Shown here piece by piece: positions 11,501 to 21,387 of a DNA stretch of 64,000 nt. This stretch comes from Phymatolithon calcareum (Eukaryota > Rhodophyta > Florideophyceae > Hapalidiales), in the NCBI GenBank assembly GCA_977006965.1, contig OZ345359.1, forward strand, positions 2,480,001 through 2,544,000. Reading direction: 5' to 3'. Each line of letters begins with the position of its first letter. Within the stretch, counting starts at the first letter, position 1. Under the pieces are notes generated by a model. It had not been told where the DNA came from. It ran no database searches and saw only the letters and a program-made list of their open reading frames with translations. The position numbers and the translations under genes were made by a program.

Positions 11501-12289
11501 CCAATTCCAAAGCAACTTCATGAGATCCCCTATCTTGTCACGCTTCCTCATGTTTTCCAGCAGCTCCTGTAGAACGTCAACGACTGCGGGGGTTAGGTCC
11601 CACTTGTGCGCAGCACCGGAGACGCAAAGTCTGAGAATGCGAATGATTTTGCGTGCTGCGTCAACAGAAATGGCGGAATATCGGGCACCACGCACAACGG
11701 CCGATGTGGACGCCAGCATGCCAAGAGTTTTCTCAAGATGACCGCTCACGTAGTTGGCATTGAACGTGCCGCCTTCTCCATACACTGCAGAGACTGCGCC
11801 GATTATTGTGTCGACGGCTTCGGGGCCGGAATTCTTCGCGTGTGCCTTCGTAATGCGCATGAGCATGGTGGCGTAATTGGGGCGAGCGAAACCGACCGAC
11901 GTCGAGACGCCGGTGATGAGACGCTTCAGGATGTATTTGCATCCCTCATCGTTGAGCCCGGCTTTTTTCACAAGAGTGCGCTCCACAATATACTGAACGG
12001 TGATCTCGCGTGTGTATGGCTGCAGGTTATTCTGTGCTTTCGCTAAGGTCATTAGAGTTTTGAGGGGCACAGGAAGCTTAGAAACGGGAGTCTTCCACTC
12101 TGGCTCTGGGCCTTCATCTTCAGAGGATTTATCTGACTCGCCGGATTCGTCGTTGTCTTCCACAATGTCTGCTTCAGCTTTTCCCGCGGTTTCTTCTTGT
12201 TCGATAATGTCCGTAGATTCGTTCTCCGGAGCTGGTTTCAGGGTACCCTTTGCGTCGAAAGGCTTCTCAGGCGCCTCTGTTGCCACCAT
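8546..12289 (-). CDS. POL5/MYBBP1A-family nucleolar protein
   Basis: A 1247-aa single-exon protein. The N-terminal 65 residues are very acidic. From about residue 85 onward it is alpha-helical and repeat-like. A segment near 125-150 (YILKRLITGVSTSVGFARPNY in essence) matches the family signature of yeast Pol5 and animal MYBBP1A, where a Y-x-L-x-RL-x-x-G-x-x-S-x-R-x-x-AR block occurs at this position. Residues about 855-925 form an acidic Asp/Glu-rich segment leading into DVDVDPDTEDPSVLAAFDKH, which parallels the acidic joint found in the middle of Pol5. The C-terminus is basic (KKGKKAKH), consistent with nucleolar targeting. Despite the name DNA polymerase V/phi, these proteins act in rDNA transcription and ribosome assembly, not in replication. 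The start ATG at 12289 has a good context; length and architecture match the family. Confidence 0.8.
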   Translation of the reverse strand: MVATEAPEKPFDAKGTLKPAPENESTDIIEQEETAGKAEADIVEDNDESGESDKSSEDEGPEPEWKTPVSKLPVPLKTLMTLAKAQNNLQPYTREITVQYIVERTLVKKAGLNDEGCKYILKRLITGVSTSVGFARPNYATMLMRITKAHAKNSGPEAVDTIIGAVSAVYGEGGTFNANYVSGHLEKTLGMLASTSAVVRGARYSAISVDAARKIIRILRLCVSGAAHKWDLTPAVVDVLQELLENMRKRDKIGDLMKLLWNWAEERSKMHDGVTMALLLFMEYEVISVEAFQKLYPQLSDISEPLLAMFDTGFPAVYGAPPKDGEDQEEEAVMQVDEVAEICVDVRGLPTAWALILRYFSTAPAKAHFGGISTFWKDLVIPKLVYRVKSIEKRLLMPMMLPSALACLTEDEPYEYVLNRDTYTGVVNTVFRMGKSTGPIHSKARHAVLVERFDAVKEKLFEDLYSVCTCSKLSASHRASLAEYIIRWVVERHHHQPLILGKLACVPEALGEETVPDFFASIAYFFLQPPDVANARTLREGYIKILERCTAVCPRLLGPFLHIVIMSASSHRLPGTKPGVRGRLEKTGPYPPMPKAPESFRSQMATLEADLSSQYFSKALPTAEPQLDNMTGVYCFMRLLDSLLVGQKSGTVVKRLELAERLLDAMVERTASKTNMEFPASNEKWSLREPVRKLNSSLQVLVSKKRSAPRIKSCLVTVARYLKIACFQPKSPIHYNNYKHLEKVSDLVSKCVSSLVEEDGGDGAASALEQTAHLLCVMCDGDANMGVVAKIGVELLAESIDDSVTAVLFDMLDAAKNDLSKAEDPANAMSESDDESVMEMSVDGDGPASLPEDGDTVGESKNEETQEVEKTGKSGKVEDAGNEESDILDVDVDPDTEDPSVLAAFDKHLGQHMKLVTEKKAAAKMAKQGTEDRINKLLAVIGIAANRLRLKVESKKHKCDQKTVAVFFDIFVRLQEFVLSNEHDASACAKRVALLCEKYMSKKQLFVAELTDVDLMADFAQRLFTCVVKYRGGRQQITALPTVIARTATTILEMYAKHHTNGYKDLVDYYNQLWTLYLQGRSRHVSNTLFKSFGEVAPAEMVLLALRAQEIFVSKEKAIRERRRAMEGLHLLAARAATLHSDEPLVAKPYWDRINEMGECLSDKEAEELWKDEVILKEFLGILRTGERVGVITKFYSQTIFQLAHSNKMYGKLRRDIRGMKRGLDATSEGNAGDLGSAQKKGKKAKH

Positions 12290-13579
12290 GTTCGATCGGA
12301 GTGCTTGGCGAGTGAAGCCAAAGTGAGTCGTTTGTGAGGGTGGACAGTTGGAGGTTTGTGTGCGAGAGAACGGCGCGGCCGTCGTCTTGGATCAAATCGG
12401 AGAGATCGACAGGTATGACATGATGTACAGTATTCCAGTTCAGCACATTACAGCATGATCATAGCAATGTATGGATTCTGTATAATATATATACAAGCCA
12501 GACAGCAGTATGCTTCATACAGTCTCGTGAACCAATCTGCGTCCACTTCACTATCATATCAATATGATACCGAATGGCAAATACAGCTTTTGATAGTTTC
12601 CTGTGTACAGTATGATAAGATCACCGTGCACACAGTTGAAGGGCAGCAGAAAGCTGCTTTTGATGTCGCGGCTGTCGGTCAATGTTCTCGTGCAGCCCTA
12701 ATTATCCGATGCTCCCATCTGATTGCCAAGTACATTGTGAGCTTGCAGACGAGAATCCTGTTCTTCTCTCTCTAATACCTACGTTTCGCGAGAATGCAAG
12801 CTATTTATTCTACAGCAGCGTATAGCATCGATGCTGAAGCGTTGGTAGTCTCGAACCCGTCGGCGGCGCCTGCATTTCAAGGTTCGCATCAGTTGCAAGA
12901 AATTTCCTCCAATTGAACGCTATTGCATTCGCGGTCTTCTTTTTGTTGTCGATGCGCAAGTTACTTGTGCCACACCTAAATGATCTGGAACCGAACATGT
13001 TGCGCAACGGAAAGGTATTCGAATCAAGTCTGGCATTGCACTCAATTCCCTCGCTCATGTCCGCAAGAATTTAATCACGGGAACCCAATACCAAGACTCC
13101 CTACCCCACCCCCGACAGCAAATTGCACAAGTTGCATGCATATCGAACAGCCGGAGCCGAAAAAATTTCATGTCCCGCTCGCCACCTTCAGCGTAAAAAT
13201 GTTCATTGTCAGTCTATAGGCAACCTTTTGGCGTGCGAGAAGCCTCTGAAATTTTTTCCAGTTCCCAGTCAATCTAAAACGATGAGCACAGCATAGTGCA
13301 TTCCTCCCAAAATATTGCGCGGCGTCGCAGCATTTTATCCCGTGGTGCATCGTCTGTGACAGAGGCAATTTTTACCGTTGCACAAACCTCCATCCCATGG
13401 CAGTTAATGTTTCGCTTTGAGAGCAATGACCACCTCGGCAATCTAACGGTTCGCACCACTCGCAAAACACACTGGTGGTCGCCCCTCTTGGTGCCGCGCG
13501 CAACTCGGCCATGCGTGTGCGCAAGGCCCGCATCGCGCCGCCGGTCGCGTCCGTCCACTTTCCGCAGCGTCTGCGCAAA
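12290..13579. other. Divergent promoter region between POL5-like and GT61-like genes
   Basis: The two flanking genes are transcribed away from each other from this 1.3 kb. It holds ACTGTAC-type motifs near 12425 and 12604, a TA-rich stretch (12480-12494) and otherwise nothing recognised. The possible upstream start of the GT61-like gene at 13511 lies in its right end. Confidence 0.5.
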
Positions 13580-15289
13580 ATGGCTGCTAATCTCTCCGCG
13601 TTTCGTCACCCGTTCCGTGTCCTCTCTCTTTGCGTTCTCAGCATTGCCCTGCTCTGTTTTGTCGGCTTTGCCGACATCCCATTTTTTAACGAGTCTGATG
13701 AGCAATTTATCGAACGACAAAGATTGCTTCGTCGCACACGGGAGCTTCGTCTTGCGAGAGACCTGCGCCGTCGTCGCGCCCAACCGCGGCCAAGGTCTCG
13801 TCCATCTCCGCTTGAGTCGCTCGTGCATGATACGGACAGTGAGAGACAGAGGCATCACCGCAAACCTAAGTCGGGGCAGGAGCGACAGGAGAACGAGGAG
13901 TCACCACCCGCAAAGAGGATCGCCCCCGAAAAGTCGTCATCGAATGTCGGGAAACCGGTTCCCCCGACACGGGCAATGGAAATGCATTGGGATGATGACA
14001 GTCCGATGATCAAGGTTTGTAGGATACATCAAGCCTGCATGAATAAGGATGGAACTCTGCTTGTGCCAAAGTGGTTGGAAGATGAGCAGAGACGAATTGA
14101 GACTTGTGGTATTGGTGAGGTACAATTCATGGAAAGTATGGACGAATACAACACATCCAGTGTGTACATCCATCACGACTTGTTCGGGGTTAAGCCGGCG
14201 CGTTATCACATACCTCATTTTTTGACCGATCTTCTCCCAATGTTGTACGCCTCCGAGGTGATACGACCGACGTTCTCCGACAGAAAATCACGTCACGCAG
14301 AATGCTTTGCCGAAGACGGCAAGCCATGTAACGCAAAATTGTTTATTGAGCCGCTGCGACACGCGTTGTATCTTGAGGATCGAGTGTCGATGCAGCCCGA
14401 GAGTGCGTGGGTACCACAGCTGCTTGACATGCTTCCGCAACAGCCTTTTCGTGCTTTCCCGATGGACATGTTCTCCGGCATGCAAAAGACGGCATGTTTC
14501 AAATCCATAGTGACGTACCCGCCACACAGCTACGTGCGAAACTCACCTCAGTGGTACGGCCCTGGGAACGACTTATTCCGAAAAAATGGAATTACGAGAG
14601 AAAGTGTGAAAAGGACTGCCGAGAAGGGTACACCATGTCGGGTAAAGGTGGTCATATTGAACCGATTCGGATGGGTCCGGCGTGGGGGCTATCTTCTCGG
14701 ACGTGACATTGTCAACATCGACGAGATCCAGTCGCGACTAGTGGACGCACAACAGAACGAACGGTACAAGGACATTCTGCAGATGGATGTGTCTGTGGAT
14801 TATTTCGAGGATACCGGGTTCCGGGATCAAGTTCGGACAATGCAGAAGGCAGACGTAATTGTCGGTGTGCACGGAGCCGGACTGGGAAATTTATTGTTTG
14901 CGCGGTTGGATACGCCGCTGATCGAAGTGATGCCGTTTGGGTATTATGCAGGGCCTTTTGACCGCGTTGCAGAAGCATTACATTTGCCGTACAAGATGAT
15001 TGTGGCGGAGCCGGACTCGGATAATTTTAATGAATGTATCAATGCGCGCGCTCAGCAGATGAACAGACCGGACATTGCCGTGCGTGGGGAGAAGATGTGG
15101 AATGAAGCATTGAAGATTTGGGCGGAGACAGGCGCACGTGCGCTGCACTCACAGATGTTTAATACGGTGGACACAACTCCAATTAAGTTGTGTGCTAGGT
15201 CACAGAGAATGCGATTGGATGCGGAAGTTGCAGCAAGAATTATTATGGAGGCTGCGGAGGGCGTGTGTAACATCACTTCGGATGAGTGA
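13580..15289 (+). CDS. GT61-type glycosyltransferase, type II membrane protein
   Basis: 569 aa from the ATG at 13580, which has a strong context (CAAAATGGC) and puts a single membrane anchor close to the N-terminus (about residues 12-32), as expected for a Golgi/ER type II enzyme; an in-frame ATG at 13511 would add 23 residues. After a basic, Arg-rich stem (about 45-130) comes the catalytic region. It contains SSVYIHHDLFGVKPARYHIPHFLTDLLPML-like sequence (the H-x-x-H-F-x-x-D-x-x-P block of the DUF563/GT61 family), a VVILNRFG...R strand and the hallmark VGVHGAGLGNLLFA near 428, followed by PLIEVMPFGYY. GT61 includes plant beta-1,2-xylosyltransferase, xylan arabinosyltransferases and animal EOGT; the acceptor cannot be told from sequence. 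A role in N-glycan or wall/matrix polysaccharide modification is plausible. Confidence 0.85.
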   Translation: MAANLSAFRHPFRVLSLCVLSIALLCFVGFADIPFFNESDEQFIERQRLLRRTRELRLARDLRRRRAQPRPRSRPSPLESLVHDTDSERQRHHRKPKSGQERQENEESPPAKRIAPEKSSSNVGKPVPPTRAMEMHWDDDSPMIKVCRIHQACMNKDGTLLVPKWLEDEQRRIETCGIGEVQFMESMDEYNTSSVYIHHDLFGVKPARYHIPHFLTDLLPMLYASEVIRPTFSDRKSRHAECFAEDGKPCNAKLFIEPLRHALYLEDRVSMQPESAWVPQLLDMLPQQPFRAFPMDMFSGMQKTACFKSIVTYPPHSYVRNSPQWYGPGNDLFRKNGITRESVKRTAEKGTPCRVKVVILNRFGWVRRGGYLLGRDIVNIDEIQSRLVDAQQNERYKDILQMDVSVDYFEDTGFRDQVRTMQKADVIVGVHGAGLGNLLFARLDTPLIEVMPFGYYAGPFDRVAEALHLPYKMIVAEPDSDNFNECINARAQQMNRPDIAVRGEKMWNEALKIWAETGARALHSQMFNTVDTTPIKLCARSQRMRLDAEVAARIIMEAAEGVCNITSDE

Positions 15290-17480
15290 GTGAGCGATGG
15301 GGATATGGTAGCAAAGATTGTTGGGTGCGCGGGGTGCAGCTGAACGGTCGATCTTTTCTTTTTTGTTGGTGTGAGCGCAATAGCCGCTTGCGTTGAGCAA
15401 CTAACTATTTCACGCAAATGAGAAGATTTGCGGCAGTCATCAACGGTTAATGCGCTGACAACGGCAGATGTGAGGACCTGATCAGACTTGGAGACCATAG
15501 AAAGCCAAGGCAGAATGTCGGTTCGTTGATGGAGACCCTCGCTTGCGTACGTTGAAGTTCTGCCTTGTGGAAGTTGCTTTAAATTTTGAGTGGGACATAC
15601 AGAAATCCCTACGCTGTTGCGAATTTTTTTCACGAAACGGCTGCAGTCATCATCTCCCCCCAATGTATCTCTGACGTTGTGTGCGAAATCACGTTTCCCC
15701 TCCTATGCCTTCGTTTTCAACCTCGATGATTTGACGAGCGCAGCGAGAGAGCCTTGAATAAATCGCTGTAAAGGCTAGGTTCGCTAGCCCCACGCTCATA
15801 AGTTTTGCTACTCGCATCATGCTGGTAGATCGCCTCATTGTGTTACACTGAAGGATTGGGTGACAAGACAACGGCTCCATCAGCAACTGTCGGTCACTGA
15901 CGGACAAAATCGATACGACCTCCATTTTTCCGGCACGTTGCGCACATATTTCATCACGTTCCTCGCCTTGGCATGGTCGAGTAGGAAGAAGGGTTTCAAA
16001 AACCACCAATGTATCATATTCACAAGGGCAATCTTCTTCACTTTCATTCACCTCCGTTCTCATGCGCACAGCGAACGCTCAACCTCGCTTGCTGCAAATC
16101 GACTGCACACACCAAGGTCCGGAAGATAATGCAGTTTCAATAGCATACCCTCCTTGTCCTCTTTTCGTTCCCTCTGTGCATACTGCCCTGAATTGCGAGT
16201 GATCCTTCCGGGGTAGTAGGAGAACTGTACGTCAAGGAAAATCAATCACGTAATATGCTGTAGGTCGTTCACAGTCTCCCGAAAGTGGAGCATTATCTGT
16301 GGGACGTTGATCCCCAAGTTGCGCAGAAAATGAGAATACTATTCAGTGGAAGCTGCACTGGCGTACGTGGCTGCACAGACTCTCATGGAGAGAGAACGGG
16401 TTTGTAGTACTGTACTGCCAAACTCACCGTCGGCCCATATTGTCTTGCCATTGACGCAGACCAGGTGACAGAGAGCGTACTTGTTACCTTCTTCGTTCGG
16501 TAAGGCTGCCATCGAATGCAACTTTACCTTCACAATGTGTCTGCCAGTTGTCCCGCTTTGTGCTGCAATACTGTACATGCTACACTGCATGCGGCATAAT
16601 GCCGTTATTTACACACTGTCCAGCACCACGGTCTTCAAGCAAGGCAGTTGCCAAATCGCAGCGCGTGCACATGTGATGATGAAAAAATCTAAATGCCGAG
16701 CAGTGGACGACAGGAAGGGTGCCGTCGTGTTGGGACGGGACAGGAGCGCGCGTGAAAGTCGTGGCTGCACAGACGGTTCGACGATGAGTCGAGTGTGCCG
16801 GCAGGTTGCACGCATCGTCGAGGTGTGCAACGACACCAGAACTACCCAAACGAATGTCTCCACATCAGTTCCGTACTCACTTCCTCTGACACAAGTTCCA
16901 TGTCAGACAAGGGGAGCGCGTCTTACGTCTTTCACATCAACTGACGTTCGCCACCAGTGCAGTCTAAAAATAGGGCTATGCTTGTTTTCGACCACACGGC
17001 GACGACCCAACTTTTTAATTTTGCAAGGTATGATACCAGTATTATGATCTTAGATTTTGTGCATTCGTCCAAACCAATCGGAGATTCGCACTAACTTTGT
17101 GGACGACACCGCAAATGTGTAAAATGACCAATCAAACACCAATTGCGGTCCAATCTTCTCGCGACGGACTCCGCAGCAGCGTCCAACGCTCTGCTTTGCT
17201 GACGAGCACCGGTGCTGTGACGATAGAGTAAGTAACTGTAAATTGTGCTTTGTTCTTATATTCGACTGTGGCATAATATAATTCCTCACTATTGAATTAG
17301 ATTGGAGTACATCCGTCAGGTCTTCACCGGCGCCACTGTCACAGCGGCGCCTTCCGCTTTGCTCAATGCAACGAAACTAAACTCTCAATTGATGCGTGGA
17401 CTGCAAGAATATAATACTGCAAACAAAAAAGAAAAAGGGACCCTATACAGTGAAGGGACCATTGATTCATTTTTCTCTCT
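15290..17480. other. Intergenic, no gene recognised
   Basis: About 2.2 kb with only short or overlapping ORFs. The longest are a 203-aa minus-strand ORF that runs into the antisense of the GT61-like gene and a 188-aa plus-strand ORF at 16481; neither shows a motif, and both are interpreted as chance. ACTGTAC-type motifs occur at about 16405-16418 and 16568. A spliced host gene cannot be excluded. Confidence 0.5.
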
Positions 17481-17898
17481 GGAGGATGCGAGAAACTTCG
17501 AATTTAGTGCGTTTTAACATATCTTTGCAATGTAACACTGTTAAATCACACCATATTTTCTGCTTGAAGTCATTCTATCACTACTCAACTCTTGGGTTGT
17601 TTTGAAGGAGTTAGAAATTATGTATAGAAGAAGAAGAAAAAAAATTCGGCATATAGAGAAGTAAGAATCGTCGAATATTTGTCATACGAATGTATACGAA
17701 TAAATTCGAATTTTTCTAACATATGACAAATATATGTTCTTTCAAATGTATGTATCTATATGGTAAAGGCCAAAATTTCCTTACGTTTTTAAAATGTCGT
17801 GCCTTCAATTTAATGCATATTTAGTGGCAAATATTTAACAGTGTTACAAAGCAAAGATATGTCAAAACGCACTAAATTCGAAGCTTCCCGCATCCTCC
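17481..17898. mobile_element. MITE-like element with 66-bp terminal inverted repeats
   Basis: The arm at 17481-17546 (starts GGAGGATGCG) is the near-perfect reverse complement of 17833-17898, with only a handful of mismatches. Both arms carry CTTCGAATTTAGTGCGTTTT and GTAACACTGTTAAAT. The 286-bp interior is very AT-rich with short self-complementary runs and no ORF. Size (418 bp), long TIRs and absence of coding capacity fit a non-autonomous DNA transposon. No unambiguous TSD is visible immediately outside the arms, so the true ends may lie slightly further out. Confidence 0.75.
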
Positions 17899-18532
17899 TG
17901 GTGTGCCTTCGACTACTGTAGCTTTTTGAACGGGAAATGTACGGCAGCCATTGATGGCAAGACATTGATTTGCCCACAATAATGCAGGTTTTCATATATT
18001 TTGAAAAAAACATAACATCACAGCTAATGATGAGCCGCCAGGGGAAGGCGAAATGCATGCCGTAACATCAAGTCTCCAGTCCAGAGAGTAGAAAACAGCA
18101 CGGGCAGATATTGCCATTATTAATAAACGTCACAAAACTTTCCATTATTCTGTTCGTTTATGAAAATGGCCGAGTCATCTTGGTCCACCTGCCCTCACGT
18201 CGACAGATGCCCTAATAGCCTTTTTTAGTAAAATTTATGCGTGATCCATATGGCTCCCATCATCTTCCGAAACGTAGTGTCAACTCCATTGAACTATTCA
18301 GTACCTTCCCGTGAAGCTGATAGATATCGTCACGGCGTTTTATCTTGGGACTCAAAAGTGTGGTGCAGTGAAAGTACCCAGCGCGGGAATAGGGGACAGT
18401 CGGGGGTCTGGATTTAGGCCTGTTCTATACCAGACGAAAAGATGTGACCGTGTGTCAGTCATGGTCGTGACACGCATTTCTGGAGCGACAGCCTATCGGA
18501 ACAAGATCGGAAATTGCATGCTCCGATCATGA

Positions 18533-19035
18533 GGAGGGGGACCTCTTCTCGGACGAACTCTGGATGGCAACTGAAGACCTCGAAACTCTGCAAAATGTCT
18601 GTCTGTCGCGAATTAGTGTAACCCCACTGACGGACCTTGCAGATGAGTGGAGAGCTCGAGAAATGGAAACGTAAGAAAGCGGTGCATCCCGATCAATGAC
18701 TGGTGCGGGGAGAGCCCGATCCTCGGCCTCCGAAGAAAGGGCCACCAGAAGGTGGGGATGCTCTGGTATATTGGGAGGTTCCCAGGAGACCCAACCCTGG
18801 TAGTGGAAAGTCACGGAGCTTAGGGGATGCAATGGATGCGCTTGGTCCGCAATACCCTGTTGAAGCCCACCTGCACACCGGAAGAGTTGACAGCGTTAGA
18901 GGAAGCAATGGACCGGCTTACAGACCACCGGCCGAGACCCTTAGCAGGAAGAGAGAATGCGTAGAGAGTGTGAAATAGTTACCAATTTACCCTAAAAAAG
19001 GGGTACCGGACTCGACAATAAAATCTTCAAAGTAC
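18533..19035 (+). mobile_element. 503-bp truncated retroposon with 13-bp TSD
   Basis: Identical direct repeats GCTCCGATCATGA lie at 18520-18532 and 19036-19048. The insert is GC-richer than its surroundings and ends ...ACTCGACAATAAAATCTTCAAAGTAC, that is an AATAAA signal close to the 3' boundary, as in a 5'-truncated non-LTR retroposon in + orientation. It opens with a short coding-like stretch (DLFSDELWMATEDLETLQN) that stops after about 45 codons, probably the C-terminus of an element protein. No RT motif remains. Confidence 0.72.
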
Positions 19036-19751
19036 GCTCCGATCATGACATTGAGTTACTGTAAATATATCACATCCGGTCGAGCGTGAGTGTTGTTTCA
19101 CATTCGCAGAGGCATTCTCCTACAAACAGTCTGAAATACCACATTTCTACTCTCGCTCAATGCGCTTCGTGCAATGATCTACACTTCAACGAGCAGTGGG
19201 ACTGCGGATTTGGCCCTTCTTGTAATGCCACCGAGTTATATCTGTTCGCGGTCATGGCCAGGTTCTGAAAAAGAGACTCCTAAGTGAATCTGCAGTTCCA
19301 TTGCGCTCGCGAACTACAGTACAAATTTGCTTTAACTGACTGGGAACTGCGATCAACTATCCAAAAGTATATCCCAAAGAAGAACTGAATCAAAAATGCT
19401 ACAGCCCGGAAACTGACTGGGAGTAGTCCACCAGTCCTGTGGAAGTCCGTCAAATTCTTCGAAAATCTCGAATGTTTTGCATGACTCTTGCACAAAGCGC
19501 AGCATTATCGAATTGCAAAAATTCTTGGCCAATTTTAATCGGTTTCTGACATCCGTGATACTTTTCCACGCAAACTAAAGCCTATGCTGAGCATCAGTGG
19601 TGCGTACGCGAGTGTTACAACTTGCAGTGTGCACTGCTCTAAAAAGACATCTTTTACGTGATATCCTTGTTGTTGGGATTCTCTTCCATTTTGTCAAGAG
19701 TAAACTATTCATCAGGTGCGTATGCCAAATTCTCTCCTGCAGATTCTCTCT

Positions 19752-20143
19752 CCGAAAGCCACTGGACGGGAGGGCCGGCGCCCTCCTCAGCCCATCAAGA
19801 ACGAGCTACCACCATTTCTCACTCTCAAAAAAGCGAAGCACAGGCTTCTTTGCACGCACTGGTTATTTCACCGCTTCCCATACTCCTGACAAGAGCAAGC
19901 AAGAAACGAAGATTCCGTACTAGATGAAGCACTCAAGGATATTTCAAACTTAATGCCCAAACAACGACTTTCCGATATTCAAAAAGAAATGCTGGAAATG
20001 GCAGTTGATACTGTCCAAAGAAAATGTCCGAAAACAACTACTCGAATGAGAACGTAAGCGAAGGATTGTAGCGCAACGAAAAGTCTCTCCGATGCAATGA
20101 AAATTGACAAAGGGAGCTTCAATTAAACAGAAATCCAATCCAA
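19752..20143 (+). mobile_element. 392-bp truncated retroposon with 17-bp TSD and ATCCA tail
   Basis: Direct repeats TCCTGCAGATTCTCTCT at 19735-19751 and 20144-20160 delimit the insert. Its last 220 bp (from 19922) match 48032-48249 at roughly 90 percent identity by eye, including the 3' end AATTAAACAGAAATCCAA. The 3' tail is a short repeat (ATCCA)n rather than poly-A. Both copies retain the same reading frame across KQRLSDIQKEML, so the element encodes a protein whose C-terminus ends here. It is 5'-truncated, as expected for target-primed reverse transcription. Confidence 0.78.
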
Positions 20144-20160
20144 TCCTGCAGATTCTCTCT

Positions 20161-21387
20161 GCATCCATCATCATACCTTTTTTGACTCCTCTCGGACATA
20201 TTGGAAAAGCTTTCTTGACTTGAAATTATCATTTGTTGCCGTTTTCTCACGTCGCGAGAGCTGTATCGACTACTGATCCTTAACTTGGAGTATTTTGCTT
20301 CGGTTTCTTGATGTACAATTCATTCGACAAAGACAAAAGTTCATCTGGTGCTAAAAATCTATTAGCTCTTCAGAGCTGCGTATAGATTTTTCGCACCACT
20401 TCTAGACTCTATGCCGTACTTTTCAATCAAAATTATGGACAGTGGATTTCAAAGTAGGAAGAATTGCCGCTGTGTGAAATGCTTGGTACGGATATCAGCG
20501 GTAATAGTGCTCGACCGAGCACTGCGGCTTCCCAGTGCTATGCAATCTTGTGAATGAATTGATATGACACGTCTAAACATTTTGAGCACCCCTGGTACAC
20601 AGACATGCATAAGCCCCTCGCTCATCAGTGCCAACAAGTCCGCGAAAACGAGGCAAATCCCTCCCCAATGGCTTTCTCCAGTACCAGCAAAGCAGTCACA
20701 ACAAGGAACCTGCCATAATCTCAACAAAGGAGAGCCCACCCCGCGAGACTGCATCGGCAACACCTCTGTCGCAACATTGAACGGCAACGCTCCAAAGCTC
20801 CCAGAAAATTCCCGCAATGGAGCCCACAAGTGCCGCCACTCATGAGCACTACCGACGCGACTCCGATAGCCGCAAGTGCAACCCCGTCGAGAAGTAGTGC
20901 TTGCCTCTGAGCGCCCTCGACGCCAACATCTCGTCAGCACTTGCCATGCCATTTGGGGCACCTACCGCGAGGGTTGCCGAGAACGGCGCCGCGCCGCCTT
21001 GGGCGCCTACACCAAGCGACATGTGTATCGTCGATGCACAACATCGTACCCTGTTCACGCCCATCAACTGCGACTCTTACGCAGGTCTCTACACGCAGCC
21101 TAACGCTGATAGTGGATAGATTCCGAAACAAAGTCAGACAGCACATGGAGACTCTGGAGCGCAACTTACCAGTCTATGCACTCGAAGAAGACGGAGCGGT
21201 GCCCGAAAAGGCACTAGATGACCTTTTGCTCTTCAGCAAATATATCATCGAGAGTATGCAGATGAAGAAGGCCTGAACTGAAAGTTGGAGCGACGCTTTG
21301 GAAACTTTTACCAACAGTTATCAAAAACAATTGACTACATGCTAGGGGCTCAGATAGAAATCCAGACATAAGAGAAGAACCACCCTA
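20161..21387. other. Degraded repeat DNA, no intact gene
   Basis: Only fragments of ORFs are present. A GC-richer part (20850-21276) contains two frames that hand over to one another: AMPFGAPTARVAENGAAPPW... and then VDRFRNKVRQHMETLERNLP...KALDDLLLFSKYIIESM, with stops between. It could be a decayed ORF1 of the LINE whose RNase H follows at 21388, or a small host pseudogene. The segment 21320-21385 recurs at 59690-59755. Confidence 0.4.

Noticed and set aside
9381-12326. Ser-rich plus-strand ORFs of 100-230 codons
   Set aside because: They are antisense to the POL5-like coding sequence; the acidic Asp/Glu-Ser codons read as Ser-rich on the other strand.
12815-12890. Possible tRNA (TCGAACCC resembling a T-loop)
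   Set aside because: No matching acceptor or anticodon stems could be drawn around it.
13274-13858. A 194-codon minus-strand ORF
   Set aside because: It overlaps the start and Arg-rich stem of the GT61-like gene in antisense and has no domain.
16481-17047. A 188-codon plus-strand ORF as a host gene
   Set aside because: No motif, mixed composition, overlapping ORFs on the other strand and no conserved pattern; treated as chance.
17302-17517. A 71-codon ORF entering the MITE arm
   Set aside because: It begins at TTG and its end is the inverted-repeat arm, whose other copy gives a similar peptide only because the DNA is duplicated.
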